NCBI RefSeq assembly: GCF_017168335.1
Contig: NZ_JABFAU010000007.1
Location: 250,691-314,690, forward strand
Source: Rhodococcus sp. KRD162
Lineage (GTDB): Bacteria > Actinomycetota > Actinomycetes > Mycobacteriales > Mycobacteriaceae
Direction of reading: 5' to 3'
Length of the DNA stretch: 64,000 nt
Below the pieces are notes generated by a model. The model saw only the letters and a list, made by a program, of their open reading frames with translations, was not told the origin of the DNA and searched no databases. Every line of letters begins with the position of its first letter. The stretch's first letter is position 1. Positions 8,349 to 18,241 of the stretch are shown piece after piece. The translations under genes were made by a program, and so were the position numbers.

Positions 8349-9806
8349 ATGACAGCTTCCGATTCTGCCTCCGATGCCCCCACGTCCGAGGCCGCGTCGC
8401 GGCCTCGCGTCCTGGTCACCGGTGCCACCGGATACCTGGGCGGGCGGTTGGCTCCGCGACTGCTCGAGGAGGGCTACCGCGTTCGGGTGTTGGCGCGCAC
8501 CCCGGCCAAGCTCGACGCCGTCCCGTGGGCGGCCGACGTCGAGATCGCCGAAGGAGACCTCAGTGACCGGGAATCGTTGAAGGCGGCGCTCACCGGCGTC
8601 GACATCATGTACTACCTGGTGCACTCGATGGGAACCGCCGGGCACTCCGATTTCGCCGATACCGAACGAGACAGCGCCGAGAACGTCGCAGCCGTGGCGG
8701 CCGAATGCGGTGTGGGGCGCATCGTCTACCTCGGCGGACTGCATCCACCGACCGGTGAGCTCTCCCCGCACCTGAAGTCCCGTGCCGAGGTGGGACGCAT
8801 TCTGATCGACTCGGGTGTACCGACGATCGTGCTGCAGGCCGGCGTGGTGATCGGATCCGGATCGGCGTCGTTCGAGATGATCCGACACCTGACCAACCGG
8901 CTTCCGGTGATGACCACTCCTCGGTGGGTGCACAACCGCATTCAGCCCATCGCCGTGCGCGACGTGCTGCACTACCTGATCGGAGCCGCGAGTGCGCCGA
9001 TCACCGAATCCAGAACATTCGACATCGGTGGCCCGGACGTGATGCAGTACGGCGAGATGATGAACATCTACGCCGATGTCGCGGGGCTTCGGCAGCGTCG
9101 GATCATCGTGTTACCGGTACTGACACCGCGACTGGCCGGCCACTGGATCGGGCTGGTGACTCCCATTCCGCGCGGGCTGGCGATGCCGCTCATCGAATCA
9201 CTGCAGTACGACGCCGTCGGCCACGAAATGGACATCGACGCGGTGCTACCGCGTCCGGACGGCGGCCTGACCGGCTACCGCGACTCCGTCAGATTGGCTC
9301 TGCGCAAGATCGACGACGGCGAGGTCGAGACGAGGTGGACCGACGCCACCGGTACCTCGGCACCCTCGGATCCGTTGCCCTCGGATCCGGATTGGGCAGG
9401 CGAGGTCGTCTACACCGACACCAGGGTCGCCCGAATCGCGGCGGAGTCGACCGCGATCAGACCCGCACTCGAGAGGCTGGCCGACTCCGACGTTCTCACC
9501 GGCTGGCGTCGCGACGCCACCGGACCCGACGCATCCGCGTCGGGCACCGAACGAACCACTCGGCTCGAGTGCTCCACTCGACTTCCCGGTGAGGCCTGGC
9601 TGGACCTGACGGTCGGCGGCACGGCGAAGCAGCCGACGATCGAGCAGCGGTTGGTGTTCTTCCCGCGTGGTCTGGCCGGCCGTGCCGTCTGGTACGCCTC
9701 TCTGCCCGCACGGCTGGTCCTGGCACGCCGAATGTTGCGCACGGTGGTGCAGCGTGTGGAGGCCGATGCCGCATCCCACGTGACGGATCGCCGGGCCGAC
9801 AGTTAA
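8349..9806 (+). CDS. NAD(P)-binding epimerase-like protein with a C-terminal DUF2867-type domain
   Basis: ATG at 8349 gives about 485 residues. The N-terminal 270 residues are an atypical short-chain/NmrA-type Rossmann fold: the TGATGYLGGRL nucleotide loop at about residues 24-34 and a YLGGLHPP element near 132. The C-terminal part (from about 350) holds the SSW-like hydrophobic regions seen in DUF2867 proteins (FFPRGLAGRAVWYASLPAR). Proteins of this layout are annotated as nucleoside-diphosphate-sugar epimerases, but their reaction is not established. The gene stands alone upstream of the tmRNA promoter. An earlier in-frame ATG at 8337 is less likely because it lacks a ribosome-binding site. 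Confidence 0.78.
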   Translation: MTASDSASDAPTSEAASRPRVLVTGATGYLGGRLAPRLLEEGYRVRVLARTPAKLDAVPWAADVEIAEGDLSDRESLKAALTGVDIMYYLVHSMGTAGHSDFADTERDSAENVAAVAAECGVGRIVYLGGLHPPTGELSPHLKSRAEVGRILIDSGVPTIVLQAGVVIGSGSASFEMIRHLTNRLPVMTTPRWVHNRIQPIAVRDVLHYLIGAASAPITESRTFDIGGPDVMQYGEMMNIYADVAGLRQRRIIVLPVLTPRLAGHWIGLVTPIPRGLAMPLIESLQYDAVGHEMDIDAVLPRPDGGLTGYRDSVRLALRKIDDGEVETRWTDATGTSAPSDPLPSDPDWAGEVVYTDTRVARIAAESTAIRPALERLADSDVLTGWRRDATGPDASASGTERTTRLECSTRLPGEAWLDLTVGGTAKQPTIEQRLVFFPRGLAGRAVWYASLPARLVLARRMLRTVVQRVEADAASHVTDRRADS

Positions 9807-9833
9807 CGGGATGAATGTGGCCATGCGAGGCGT

Positions 9834-9839
9834 TACACT
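9834..9839 (+). promoter_or_regulatory. Putative -10 of the tmRNA promoter
   Basis: TACACT lies about 33 bases before the mature tmRNA 5' end, leaving room for a short leader to be removed by RNase P. It is the only clear -10-like hexamer between the preceding stop codon and ssrA. The -35 is not evident. Confidence 0.35.
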
Positions 9840-9871
9840 GAACAGCCCGGACAGAGTGTTCGGGAACATAC

Positions 9872-10241
9872 GGGGCTGAACGGTTTCGACTTTGTATGTT
9901 GAGTCAGGGGAAGCGTGTCGGTGCAGGCGAGAGACCACCGTAAGCGTCATCGCAACCTTATAAGCGCCGATTCCAATCAGCGCGACTACGCACTCGCTGC
10001 CTAAGTAGCGACTGCGTGTCTGTCAGTCCGGGCTTGCCCTCGGCCCGGGTACTGGCATCAGCTAGAGGGCTTACCGATTCATCCGGCCGCGGGATGATGA
10101 GGAACATCAAACAGTGGCTGGGATCGTCATCCTGACTTGTTCGCGAGATCGGGAGATCCAAGCAGAGACATAGCGGACTGCACACGGAGAAGCCCTGGCA
10201 ATGCAGCAGAGGACCCGGGTTCGATTCCCGGCAGCTCCACC
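9872..10241 (+). ncRNA. ssrA: Transfer-messenger RNA (tmRNA)
   Basis: The 5' end GGGGCTGAACGGTTTCGAC is the universal tmRNA start, and the 3' end (TTCGATTCCCGGCAGCTCCACC) forms the T-arm and the acceptor stem with it (GGGGCTG with CAGCTCC). The open reading frame at 9966-10004 encodes the tag ADSNQRDYALAA followed by TAA, close to other mycolic-acid actinobacteria. tmRNA rescues stalled ribosomes and marks the nascent peptide for ClpXP. The final A of CCA is not encoded (the next base is G). A strong terminator follows at once. Confidence 0.97.
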
Positions 10242-10245
10242 GCTG

Positions 10246-10286
10246 AAGACCGGACCGAGAGACACGCTCTCGGTCCGGTCTTCTTT
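10246..10286 (+). terminator. Rho-independent terminator of ssrA
   Basis: A perfect 16-bp stem (10246-10261 with 10267-10282) with a 5-base loop is followed by a T-rich run (TTCTTTCTTC). It starts five bases after the tmRNA 3' end. Confidence 0.92.
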
Positions 10287-10355
10287 CTTCTGTCGGGCAG
10301 GTCACAATGGGCCCGAGGAGACCGATCCCACCCGAACTGGAAGCGGTGTCGAATA

Positions 10356-11054
10356 ATGATCATGAGCAACGAGCCGACTCCCGTTCTGCGCGCAGGCAGG
10401 CCGATGACCGATCCCGCCTTGGTCGTGTTGGTCCTCGGCGGCGGCAAGGACGTCAGCCGGGCGCGCAGTAGGCCGTGGCACCTGGCCGGTCTACGAATGT
10501 GGCAATTCACCTGGATGCTTCGCCGCGCGGGACGGGGACGCGGCATCTCGGTTCAGCAACTGCAATATCGGTTCCGTGGTTGGAACGCTCCGGAGCGGAC
10601 CCCCGTCGAGGACGCCCGTTGGGCTCTGAACCGAATCCACACCGAGCATCCTGACGTTCACGTCGTGGTCGTCGGCCATTCGATGGGTGGCCGTACCGCC
10701 GCTGCCCTGATCGAGGACCCTTCAATTGTGGGAGTGGTGGCCTTGGCACCGTGGTGGCCCGAGGGCACCGAGGCAGACTCGTTCGACGAGCGCCACGAGT
10801 TGCTCGTCGTGCACGGAAAGGCAGACCGGTGGACCGATCCGCGAAGCTCGCGCGCCGCGACGGAGCGGGCCGCGTCGGCGGGGGCAGCTGCTCGATACCT
10901 GTCGGTACCGGGTGGGCATTTCATGCTGCGCAACCCTCGGATGTGGTCACGGACAACGCGTGAGATGGTTCTCGGCATCGCCGACGCCCTGGAGCGCCGA
11001 GACGATCGTTCGGCCTCCGATTCGACGGCCACCTGCTCGGGCGGGCAATCGTGA
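10356..11054 (+). CDS. Small alpha/beta hydrolase
   Basis: About 232 residues from ATG 10356 (or ATG 10362, two codons later). The nucleophile elbow GHSMGG near residue 108 and a late His in VPGGHFMLRNP give the catalytic triad; the acid is probably the Asp in HGKADRWTDP. The fold resembles dienelactone hydrolase/KANL3-like proteins. A longer frame extends back into the tmRNA gene and is spurious. The stop overlaps the GTG of the next gene, so this is likely the first gene of the fatty-acid modification operon. Its substrate is unknown. Confidence 0.75.
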   Translation: MIMSNEPTPVLRAGRPMTDPALVVLVLGGGKDVSRARSRPWHLAGLRMWQFTWMLRRAGRGRGISVQQLQYRFRGWNAPERTPVEDARWALNRIHTEHPDVHVVVVGHSMGGRTAAALIEDPSIVGVVALAPWWPEGTEADSFDERHELLVVHGKADRWTDPRSSRAATERAASAGAAARYLSVPGGHFMLRNPRMWSRTTREMVLGIADALERRDDRSASDSTATCSGGQS

Positions 11055-12322
11055 GCCGCCGTCGGGTAGCTGTCGTAGGAAGCGGAATTGCCGGTCTGAC
11101 GGCAGCGTACGCACTGTCGAAGACATCGTCGGTGACGTTGTACGAGGCCGATTCTCGCCTCGGTGGCCACGCGGACACCCACTACGTCGACGGTCCCGGC
11201 GGAAAGGTCGGAGTCGACACCGGGTTCATCGTGCACAACGATCGGACGTACCCGACCCTGCTTCGAATGTTCGCAGAACTCGACGTGCCGACACAGGATT
11301 CGGACATGAGCATGTCGGTGCGCTGCGACGGCTGTGGCCTCGAGTACTCCGGGGGCCAGGGCATGCGCGGGATCCTCGCGCAACGCACAGCGGTGTTCCG
11401 GCCTCGTTTCGTCTCGATGCTGCTCGACGTCAAGCGTTTTCATCGGCTGGCAACCGAACTGCTCGACCGGTCGGATTCCGCGGATTCCGAGATCACCCTC
11501 GGTCGGTTTCTCACCGAGCACTCGTTCTCGCCGTATTTCGAGTCACATTTTATGACGCCGCTGGTGTCGGCAGTGTGGTCGTGTGACCCCGAGACGGCTC
11601 TCGCGTACCCGGCGCGCTACTTGTTCACGTTTCTTCGGCACCACGGAATGCTCACCGTCACCGGATCTCCCACGTGGCGTACCGTCACCGGAGGGTCCAT
11701 CGAGTACGTATCACGGGTTGCACGACACATCGACGAAGTATTGACCGACACCCCGGTGCGTGCGGTCTACCGGTCCGAGGACTCGGTACAGATCCGTGAC
11801 GTCAGAGACAACCTACGCACGTTCGACGCCGCAGTGATCGCCGTCCACCCCGGTACCGCGCTGAAGATGCTCGCAGAACCCACGGCGCGCGAGCACGAGG
11901 TCCTCGGGGCGATGCCGTACTCGGTCAATCACACCGCACTGCACACCGATTCGTCGGTGTTGCCGAAGAACACCAGGGCACGAGCGTCGTGGAATTATCA
12001 CCTCCCGGCCTGTGACGCCAAGCCCGATCGGGTTCTGGTCAGCTACGACCTCACCAGGCTGCAGCGGTTGGCCGATACCGACCGCAGAATGCTGGTCACC
12101 CTCGGCGGAGCCGATCGCATCGATCCCGATTCCGTGCTCGACGAGATGACCTACGAGCACCCGCAATACACCCCGGAATCGGTGGCCGCGCAGAGCCGGC
12201 TACCGGAATTGGATACCGACAGGCTGGCTTTCGCCGGGGCCTACCACGGCTGGGGATTCCATGAGGACGGTGCGTTGTCGGGAGCACGCGCGGCCGGACG
12301 AGTAGGTGCGAGGTGGCTGTGA
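11051..12322 (+). CDS. FAD-dependent oxidoreductase (amine-oxidase/desaturase fold) of the UfaA1 cluster
   Basis: A GTG start overlaps the hydrolase stop and gives 423 residues. The N-terminus has the dinucleotide-binding GSGIAGLTAAYAL and the YEADSRLGGHADT motif of amine-oxidase/phytoene-desaturase flavoproteins, and the C-terminus has AFAGAYHGWGFHEDGALSGARAAG. In mycobacteria the same gene order (FAD oxidoreductase, DUF1365, UfaA1) is found at Rv0449c-Rv0447c. UfaA1 makes tuberculostearic acid by methylating oleate, and a flavoprotein could reduce the methylene intermediate. That role is inferred here from context. Confidence 0.85.
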   Translation: MSRRRVAVVGSGIAGLTAAYALSKTSSVTLYEADSRLGGHADTHYVDGPGGKVGVDTGFIVHNDRTYPTLLRMFAELDVPTQDSDMSMSVRCDGCGLEYSGGQGMRGILAQRTAVFRPRFVSMLLDVKRFHRLATELLDRSDSADSEITLGRFLTEHSFSPYFESHFMTPLVSAVWSCDPETALAYPARYLFTFLRHHGMLTVTGSPTWRTVTGGSIEYVSRVARHIDEVLTDTPVRAVYRSEDSVQIRDVRDNLRTFDAAVIAVHPGTALKMLAEPTAREHEVLGAMPYSVNHTALHTDSSVLPKNTRARASWNYHLPACDAKPDRVLVSYDLTRLQRLADTDRRMLVTLGGADRIDPDSVLDEMTYEHPQYTPESVAAQSRLPELDTDRLAFAGAYHGWGFHEDGALSGARAAGRVGARWL

Positions 12323-13092
12323 CCCCGAATCTGCCGACCACCCGTGCCCGGGGGGCGGCGCTGTATCTCACCCGAATCGACCACGTTCGACGAGCTCCGA
12401 TCAGAAACTCGTTCTCGTACAAGAGCTACAGCTGGTTCGTCGATCTCGATGCACTGCCCGAGTTGCCCAGGCTGCTTCGCCCCCTGGCGTCGTTTCAGTC
12501 GCGCGATCACCTCGGTGACCCGACCGCCACCATTCGGCAGAACATCGATGCGTTTCTGGCAGAACACGGCATCGACCTCGCGGGCGGACGCGTCATGATG
12601 CTGGCGAGCGCTCGGGTGTTCGGTCACACGTTCAACCCGCTGAGTGTGTACTGGTGTCACGAGCGCAACGGAGACCTCCGCTGTGTCGTTGCGGAGGTGC
12701 ACAACACCTACGGTGAACGGCACCGGTATCTACTGCACACCGACCACCGCGGTGCGGCGCGCACGCCGAAGGAGTTCTACGTATCGCCGTTCAACGACGT
12801 CGACGGCGAGTACTCCATGCGGTTGCCCGAACCCGACGCCTCGCTTCGGCTCTCGATCGTCCTCGAACGCACCGGCCAACCCCCATTCGTGGCAACCGTC
12901 ACCGGTCACCGGCGAGAGGTGACGACCCGGTCGATTATTCGCACAGCACTGGCGATTCCGTTTGCACCGCTACGAGTGGTGGTACAGATTCGCTGGCAGG
13001 GTATTCGGCTCTGGGCGCGTGGTCTGAAGATCGTGCACAAGCCTGCCCCTCCGGGGGCACGAAGCTTACAGAAGGAAAGGGCCAACAGATGA
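12313..13092 (+). CDS. DUF1365 domain-containing protein
   Basis: 259 residues from GTG 12313 (GTG 12319 is equally possible). The conserved blocks FSYKSYSWFVDLD, ARVFGHTFNPLSVYWCH and EVHNTYGERH define the DUF1365 family, which is found almost only beside cyclopropane-fatty-acid synthase-like genes. Its molecular role is not established. It overlaps the FAD oxidoreductase by ten bases and the next methyltransferase by four, so it is translationally coupled in a single operon. Confidence 0.88.
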   Translation: MAVTPNLPTTRARGAALYLTRIDHVRRAPIRNSFSYKSYSWFVDLDALPELPRLLRPLASFQSRDHLGDPTATIRQNIDAFLAEHGIDLAGGRVMMLASARVFGHTFNPLSVYWCHERNGDLRCVVAEVHNTYGERHRYLLHTDHRGAARTPKEFYVSPFNDVDGEYSMRLPEPDASLRLSIVLERTGQPPFVATVTGHRREVTTRSIIRTALAIPFAPLRVVVQIRWQGIRLWARGLKIVHKPAPPGARSLQKERANR

Positions 13093-14402
13093 CTACAGTG
13101 TCGAAACCCAATTCTGTGTCCAGCGTCCACAATCGGACCGCTGTCGGTCCCCGCCCGGTCGTCGACCCCCGGGTGTGGCCCCAGATCGCGCGCGTTCCCG
13201 GCGGCGTCAAAGTTGCTGCCGCCGCGCCGGTCGCAGACTTCCTCTTCCGTCGTGCGGTCGCGCGACTGCCCGTCAGAGTCTCGATGCCCGACGGCGCGAT
13301 GATCGGTGGCGGGTCCGAGGATGCTCCGTTGATGACCGTGTATCGGCCACGCGAATTCGCCGCCCGAGTCGGCGACAGTGGGCTCATCGGATTCGGTGAG
13401 GCGTACATGGCAGGCGATTGGGATGCCGAGGACCTCACCGCCGTGCTCGAGGTCTTCGCGCGGCGAATGGCCTCGCTGATCCCGAAGTCCCTGCAGCGAC
13501 TGCGCGGGCTCTACATCCCCAAGCCACCACGCAACGAGCGTAATTCGACGAAGAACACGCGATCGAACATCTCGCGTCACTACGATCTGTCGAACGATCT
13601 CTTCGAGCTCTTCCTCGACGAGACGATGACGTACTCGAGCGCCCTGTTCAGCGATCCCAGAAACGAGCACGACAGTGAGGAGCTGGCCGAGGCGCAACGC
13701 CGCAAGATAGACCGGCTACTCGACCGCGCAGGCGTCGGTGCGGGAACCAGGGTGCTCGAGATCGGGACGGGGTGGGGCGAGCTGGCCATCCGCGCAGCTG
13801 CACGAGGTGCAACCGTTCGGTCGGTGACCCTGTCGATCGAACAGCAGGAATTGGCGCGCAAGCGTTGCGCCGCTGCCGGTTACGGCGACCGGATCCAGAT
13901 CGACCTGTTGGATTACCGTCTGGTCGACGGTGAGTACGACGCGATCGTGTCGGTCGAGATGATCGAGGCCGTCGGGCATCAGTACTGGGGAACGTACTTC
14001 GAGACGATCGACTCGCTGCTTGCGCCGGGTGGGCGCGTTGCCATCCAAGCGATCACGATGCCGCACGATCGAATGCTCGCCACCCGAAACACCTACACCT
14101 GGGTGCACAAATACATCTTTCCCGGTGGATTTCTGCCGTCGGTGCGGGCCATCGACGAGGTGACCGAGCAGCACACCTCGCTTCGGGTTCGGGAGCGGCT
14201 CTCCATGGGAGATCACTACGCGCGAACCCTCGATCTGTGGGACGCGCGTTTCGCGCAATACCGTAGCGAGGCCGAGGATCTGGGCTTCGACGAGGTTTTC
14301 GCCCGCATGTGGCATTTCTATCTCTGCTACTCGGCGGCCGGATTTCGTTCCGGGTATCTCGATGTTCAGCAGATCGTGCTCGATCGAAGGGACGAGAAAT
14401 GA
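13089..14402 (+). CDS. Cyclopropane/methyl-branched fatty acid synthase-like methyltransferase (UfaA1-like)
   Basis: 437 residues. The central block HYDLSNDLFELFLDETMTYSSALF, the SAM site LEIGTGWGELAIRAA and the motif VSVEMIEAVGHQYW are those of CfaS/UfaA1-type enzymes, which transfer a methylene group from S-adenosylmethionine to cis double bonds of membrane phospholipid acyl chains. With the FAD oxidoreductase upstream, the likely product is a 10-methyl (tuberculostearic-type) fatty acid. A cyclopropane product is the alternative. It overlaps DUF1365 upstream and the second methyltransferase downstream (ATGA). Confidence 0.88.
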   Translation: MTTVSKPNSVSSVHNRTAVGPRPVVDPRVWPQIARVPGGVKVAAAAPVADFLFRRAVARLPVRVSMPDGAMIGGGSEDAPLMTVYRPREFAARVGDSGLIGFGEAYMAGDWDAEDLTAVLEVFARRMASLIPKSLQRLRGLYIPKPPRNERNSTKNTRSNISRHYDLSNDLFELFLDETMTYSSALFSDPRNEHDSEELAEAQRRKIDRLLDRAGVGAGTRVLEIGTGWGELAIRAAARGATVRSVTLSIEQQELARKRCAAAGYGDRIQIDLLDYRLVDGEYDAIVSVEMIEAVGHQYWGTYFETIDSLLAPGGRVAIQAITMPHDRMLATRNTYTWVHKYIFPGGFLPSVRAIDEVTEQHTSLRVRERLSMGDHYARTLDLWDARFAQYRSEAEDLGFDEVFARMWHFYLCYSAAGFRSGYLDVQQIVLDRRDEK

Positions 14403-15724
14403 CATCGTCGACACTCGCCGAACCCGTGCTCGACTCCGGTGTGGGCGTGGCACCTCGACTTGCCGCCATCATCGAACCCCTCATCGGCGGCCCACTGCCG
14501 GTCCGCTTGCAGGCCTGGGACGGATCGGTCGCCGGTGATGCGGGCGCTCCTCATGTGAGCCTGCACAGTCCCGATGCTCTGCGCCGATTGCTCTGGAGTC
14601 CGGGCGAACTCGGAGCGGCGCAGGCCTACGTCACCGGTGAGCTCGACATCGCCGGGGACGTAGGAGCAGCCCTCGACCACGTATGGGCGGTGGTCCGCGC
14701 ACGAGAACTCTCGGCGGTTCGACCGAAGCCGCGCTCTCTGTTGCAGTTGGCAGCACTGGCCAAGGACCTCGGGGTGCTGGGCCGGCCGTTGCCGCCGCCT
14801 GCGTCTCAGGCGGTGGTGAAAGGCCGACTGCACTCGCTGATGCGGGACCGGGCAGCGATCAGTCACCATTACGACCTGTCCAACGACTTCTACGAGCTCG
14901 TGCTCGATTCACACATGGCCTACTCGTCGGGGTACTGGACCTCGGACTCGCCGGACTACACCCTCGACGATGCACAACGCGACAAGCTGGACCTCGTCTG
15001 TCGCAAGATCGGGCTCGACAGGAAGCCTGGGCAGCGTTTTCTCGATGTCGGATGTGGTTGGGGCTCACTGAGTCTGCATGCCGCTGCGGAGTACGGGGCG
15101 CAGGTCGTCGGCGTGACCATCTCGCGCGAGCAGAAAGCCTTCATCGACAAGCGAATCGCCGATCGAGGGCTACAGAACAATGTCGAGATTCGAATCCAGG
15201 ACTATCGGGAAATCCCGGACGGGCCGTTCGACGCGGTGGCGTCGATCGAGATGGGCGAACATGTGGGGGAGGACAACTACCCGACCTATACGGCCGCGCT
15301 GTACGCCAACGTCAAGCCGGGTGGGCGCGTACTGATTCAGCAGATGTCGCGAAAAGAGGGCGACAATCCCGGCGGTGGCGCGTTCATCGAGTCGTTCATC
15401 GCCCCCGATATGTACATGCGCCCGGTCGGGCGGACGGTCGCGATGATCGAGGAGGCCGGACTCGAGGTGCGCGACGTTCATGCCATGCGAGAGCACTACG
15501 TCCGCACCGTCGAGGTCTGGACCGAGCGTTTCGAGGCCCGCTTCGACGAGGTGGTGGCAATGGTCGGCGAAGAGGTCGCTCGCGTGTGGCGGCTCTATCT
15601 GATCGGTGGCGCAATGGCATTCCGGGACAACAGGATGGGCGTCGACCAGATTCTCTCCGTACGTCCGGACGGGGGCTCCTCGGGTATGGAACCGGTTCGC
15701 CCGGACTGGGTGCCCGCACGGTGA
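14399..15724 (+). CDS. Second cyclopropane/methyl-branched fatty acid synthase-like methyltransferase
   Basis: The ATG at 14399 overlaps the preceding stop and gives 441 residues. It has the same family motifs as its neighbour (HYDLSNDFYELVLDSHMAYSSGYW, LDVGCGWGSLSLHAA, ASIEMGEHVGEDNY) but differs widely elsewhere, so the two are old paralogues, not a recent duplication. Two such enzymes in one operon suggest different substrates, different positions, or one methyltransferase and one partner. Which of the two is the functional UfaA1/BfaB equivalent cannot be decided from sequence alone. Confidence 0.87.
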   Translation: MTSSTLAEPVLDSGVGVAPRLAAIIEPLIGGPLPVRLQAWDGSVAGDAGAPHVSLHSPDALRRLLWSPGELGAAQAYVTGELDIAGDVGAALDHVWAVVRARELSAVRPKPRSLLQLAALAKDLGVLGRPLPPPASQAVVKGRLHSLMRDRAAISHHYDLSNDFYELVLDSHMAYSSGYWTSDSPDYTLDDAQRDKLDLVCRKIGLDRKPGQRFLDVGCGWGSLSLHAAAEYGAQVVGVTISREQKAFIDKRIADRGLQNNVEIRIQDYREIPDGPFDAVASIEMGEHVGEDNYPTYTAALYANVKPGGRVLIQQMSRKEGDNPGGGAFIESFIAPDMYMRPVGRTVAMIEEAGLEVRDVHAMREHYVRTVEVWTERFEARFDEVVAMVGEEVARVWRLYLIGGAMAFRDNRMGVDQILSVRPDGGSSGMEPVRPDWVPAR

Positions 15725-16512
15725 ACTGGTCCGACTTCCTGACCGTATCGCTGGCGAGCCTCGGCGCAGTCGCACTGTTGATGATCGTCACCGCGGTCAT
15801 CGGCGCGCGGATCGGACGCCACAATGTGGTGGACGTGACATGGGGCGGCGGTTTCGTGCTGATCGCGCTGATCTCGGCCGTGACCGGCACCGGAGAAGGC
15901 TGGCGCCGAATACTGCTGCTCGTACTCGTCGCCGTGTGGGGGCTTCGCCTCGCGCTGCACGTCTTTCAACGCTCACGCGGGCACGGCGAGGATCCGCGCT
16001 ACGACGAACTGCTGTCCAAGGCTCCTGGCAACCGAACCCTCTATGCCCTGCGGAAGATCTATCTGACGCAGGCGCTCGCATTGTGGTTCGTGTCCCTGCC
16101 GCTGCAGGTCTCTGCTGTGGCGCACGGGTCGGTCCTGCCGGTTGTCGTGGTCGGTGTGCTGCTCTGGCTGCTCGGGTGGACGTTCGAGACAGTCGGCGAC
16201 GCACAGTTGAAAGCCTTCAAGGCCGACGCGTCGAACAAGGGCAAGATCATGGATCGGGGATTGTGGTCCTGGACTCGGCACCCGAACTACTTCGGTGACT
16301 CGGCTGTGTGGTGGGGCTTGTTCCTGGTGTCCGCGTCGGCGTGGCCCGGGGTGTTCACCCTTCTCTCGCCTATTGCGATGACGTATTTTCTGGTGTTCGC
16401 CACGGGCGCGAGGCTGCTGGAGCGGAGCATGGAAAAGCGTCCGGGGTACCGGGAATACCAGCAGCGAACGAGCTATTTCTTCCCGCTCCCGCCGAAACGT
16501 AGCAGCATGTAG
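15721..16512 (+). CDS. DUF1295 (steroid 5-alpha-reductase-like) membrane protein
   Basis: A GTG overlapping the previous stop gives 263 residues with about six membrane helices and the C-terminal signature GLWSWTRHPNYFGD, followed by a KRPGYREYQQRTS segment. This is the DUF1295 branch of the isoprenylcysteine methyltransferase/steroid reductase superfamily. These genes often close UfaA1-type clusters and are thought to act as reductases of unsaturated lipids with NADPH, but this is not proved. It is the last gene of the overlapping operon 10.4-16.5 kb. Confidence 0.84.
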   Translation: MNWSDFLTVSLASLGAVALLMIVTAVIGARIGRHNVVDVTWGGGFVLIALISAVTGTGEGWRRILLLVLVAVWGLRLALHVFQRSRGHGEDPRYDELLSKAPGNRTLYALRKIYLTQALALWFVSLPLQVSAVAHGSVLPVVVVGVLLWLLGWTFETVGDAQLKAFKADASNKGKIMDRGLWSWTRHPNYFGDSAVWWGLFLVSASAWPGVFTLLSPIAMTYFLVFATGARLLERSMEKRPGYREYQQRTSYFFPLPPKRSSM

Positions 16513-16600
16513 AACGTCGACGGGCCGGCAGCGTTAGGGTTGATCGAGAAGTTCGATTCATCGATCGAATTCGGTTCGTCCACACATGAGGAGGCGCATC

Positions 16601-18241
16601 GTGGCGCACGACAGGGCTGGAACCACCGCGTTGCCGGAGGATCTCGTGGATCTCTCCCAGCTCGTGACGGCGTACTACTCGCGTGTTCCCGATGTGTCGG
16701 AGCCGAGTCAGCAGGTGGTCTTCGGTACGTCCGGGCATCGAGGGTCGAGCATGGATTCGGCCTTCAACGAGGCGCATATCGTGGCGACCACGCAGGCGAT
16801 CGTGGAGTACCGCTCCGCGCAGGGCATCACCGGGCCGTTGTTCATCGGTCGAGACACTCACGCGTTGTCCGAGCCGGCGTGGACGACGGCTCTGGAGGTG
16901 TTGGCTGCCAACGACGTCGACGTACTCGTCGATTCCGGAGATCGGTACACACCCACCCCGGCCGTCAGCCATGCGATCCTGCGTTACAACGAGTCCGGAC
17001 CGGCAGCGAAGGCCGACGGCATCGTGGTGACGCCATCGCACAATCCGCCGCGAGACGGCGGATTCAAATACAACCCGCCGCACGGCGGCCCGGCGGACAG
17101 CGATGCCACATCCGTGATCGCCTCTCGTGCCAATGAGATTCTGCGCGAAGGCATTTCGGGGATCAAGCGGGTGACGCTCGCGCAGGCGTTCGCGGGAAGC
17201 GTGTCCCGTTACGACTTCCTCGGCACATACGTCGACGACCTACCGAACGTCCTCGATATCGACGCCGTCCGCGCGGCCGGCGTGCGGATCGGTGCCGATC
17301 CGTTGGGGGGCGCAAGTGTCGACTACTGGGATGCCATCGCCGAGCGGCACAATCTGGATCTGACCGTGGTCAACCCTTTGGTGGACGGCACGTTCCGGTT
17401 CATGACGCTCGATACGGACGGCAAGATCAGGATGGACTGCTCGTCGCCGAACGCCATGGCCTCGCTCATCGCTGCGTGCGATCGATTCGACATCTCGACC
17501 GGTAACGATGCCGACTCCGATCGCCACGGCATCGTCACCCCGGACGGTGGGTTGATGAACCCGAATCACTACCTCGCGGTTGCCATCGAGTACTTGTTCA
17601 CTCATCGCCCGCGGTGGTCTCCGACGGCGGCGGTGGGCAAGACTCTGGTGAGTTCGTCGATGATCGACCGCGTCGTCGCAGGTCTCGGCCGCCGACTGCT
17701 CGAGGTACCGGTCGGATTCAAGTGGTTCGTGCCGGGGTTGCTCGGCGGTGAGCTCGGATTCGGCGGTGAGGAAAGTGCCGGGGCGTCGTTCCTCAGGCAC
17801 GACGGCCGAGTATGGACCACCGACAAAGACGGCATCATCCTTGCGTTGCTCGCGTCCGAGATCACCGCCGTCACCGGATCGACGCCGTCGCAGCGCTACG
17901 CGGAGTTCACCGCGAGGTTCGGCGATCCCTCGTACGCCCGGGTCGACGCACCCGCGACTCGCGAGCAGAAGGCGGTGCTGGCGAAGTTGTCGCCCGATCA
18001 GATCACCGCCACCGAGTTGGCCGGCGAATCGATCACGGCGACGCTGACCGAGGCCCCCGGAAACGGAGCCGCGCTCGGCGGGCTGAAGGTGACCACGGAC
18101 AGCGCCTGGTTCGCGGCTCGGCCGTCCGGAACCGAGGACGTGTACAAGATCTACGCGGAATCGTTCCACGGTGCGGAGCACCTCGCCGAGGTGCAGGATG
18201 CGGCACGTGCTCTGGTGTCTTCTGCGCTCGAGAGCTCGTGA
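16601..18241 (+). CDS. pgm: Phosphoglucomutase (alpha-D-glucose-1,6-bisphosphate dependent)
   Basis: GTG at 16601 is chosen because AGGAGG lies six bases upstream; a slightly longer frame starts at ATG 16586. The 546-residue protein has the catalytic phosphoserine loop [11 protein letters not shown], the metal-binding loop [10 protein letters not shown], the sugar-binding loop GEESAGASF and the phosphate-binding [10 protein letters not shown] near the C-terminus. It interconverts glucose-1-phosphate and glucose-6-phosphate for glycogen, trehalose and cell-wall sugar supply. The next gene overlaps its stop. Confidence 0.95.
   Translation: MAHDRAGTTALPEDLVDLSQLVTAYYSRVPDVSEPSQQVVFGTSGHRGSSMDSAFNEAHIVATTQAIVEYRSAQGITGPLFIGRDTHALSEPAWTTALEVLAANDVDVLVDSGDRYTPTPAVSHAILRYNESGPAAKADGIVVTPSHNPPRDGGFKYNPPHGGPADSDATSVIASRANEILREGISGIKRVTLAQAFAGSVSRYDFLGTYVDDLPNVLDIDAVRAAGVRIGADPLGGASVDYWDAIAERHNLDLTVVNPLVDGTFRFMTLDTDGKIRMDCSSPNAMASLIAACDRFDISTGNDADSDRHGIVTPDGGLMNPNHYLAVAIEYLFTHRPRWSPTAAVGKTLVSSSMIDRVVAGLGRRLLEVPVGFKWFVPGLLGGELGFGGEESAGASFLRHDGRVWTTDKDGIILALLASEITAVTGSTPSQRYAEFTARFGDPSYARVDAPATREQKAVLAKLSPDQITATELAGESITATLTEAPGNGAALGGLKVTTDSAWFAARPSGTEDVYKIYAESFHGAEHLAEVQDAARALVSSALESS

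Noticed and set aside
10137..10355. Protein-coding extension over the tmRNA 3' end
   Set aside because: It covers the tmRNA acceptor stem and terminator; homology starts only after ATG 10356.
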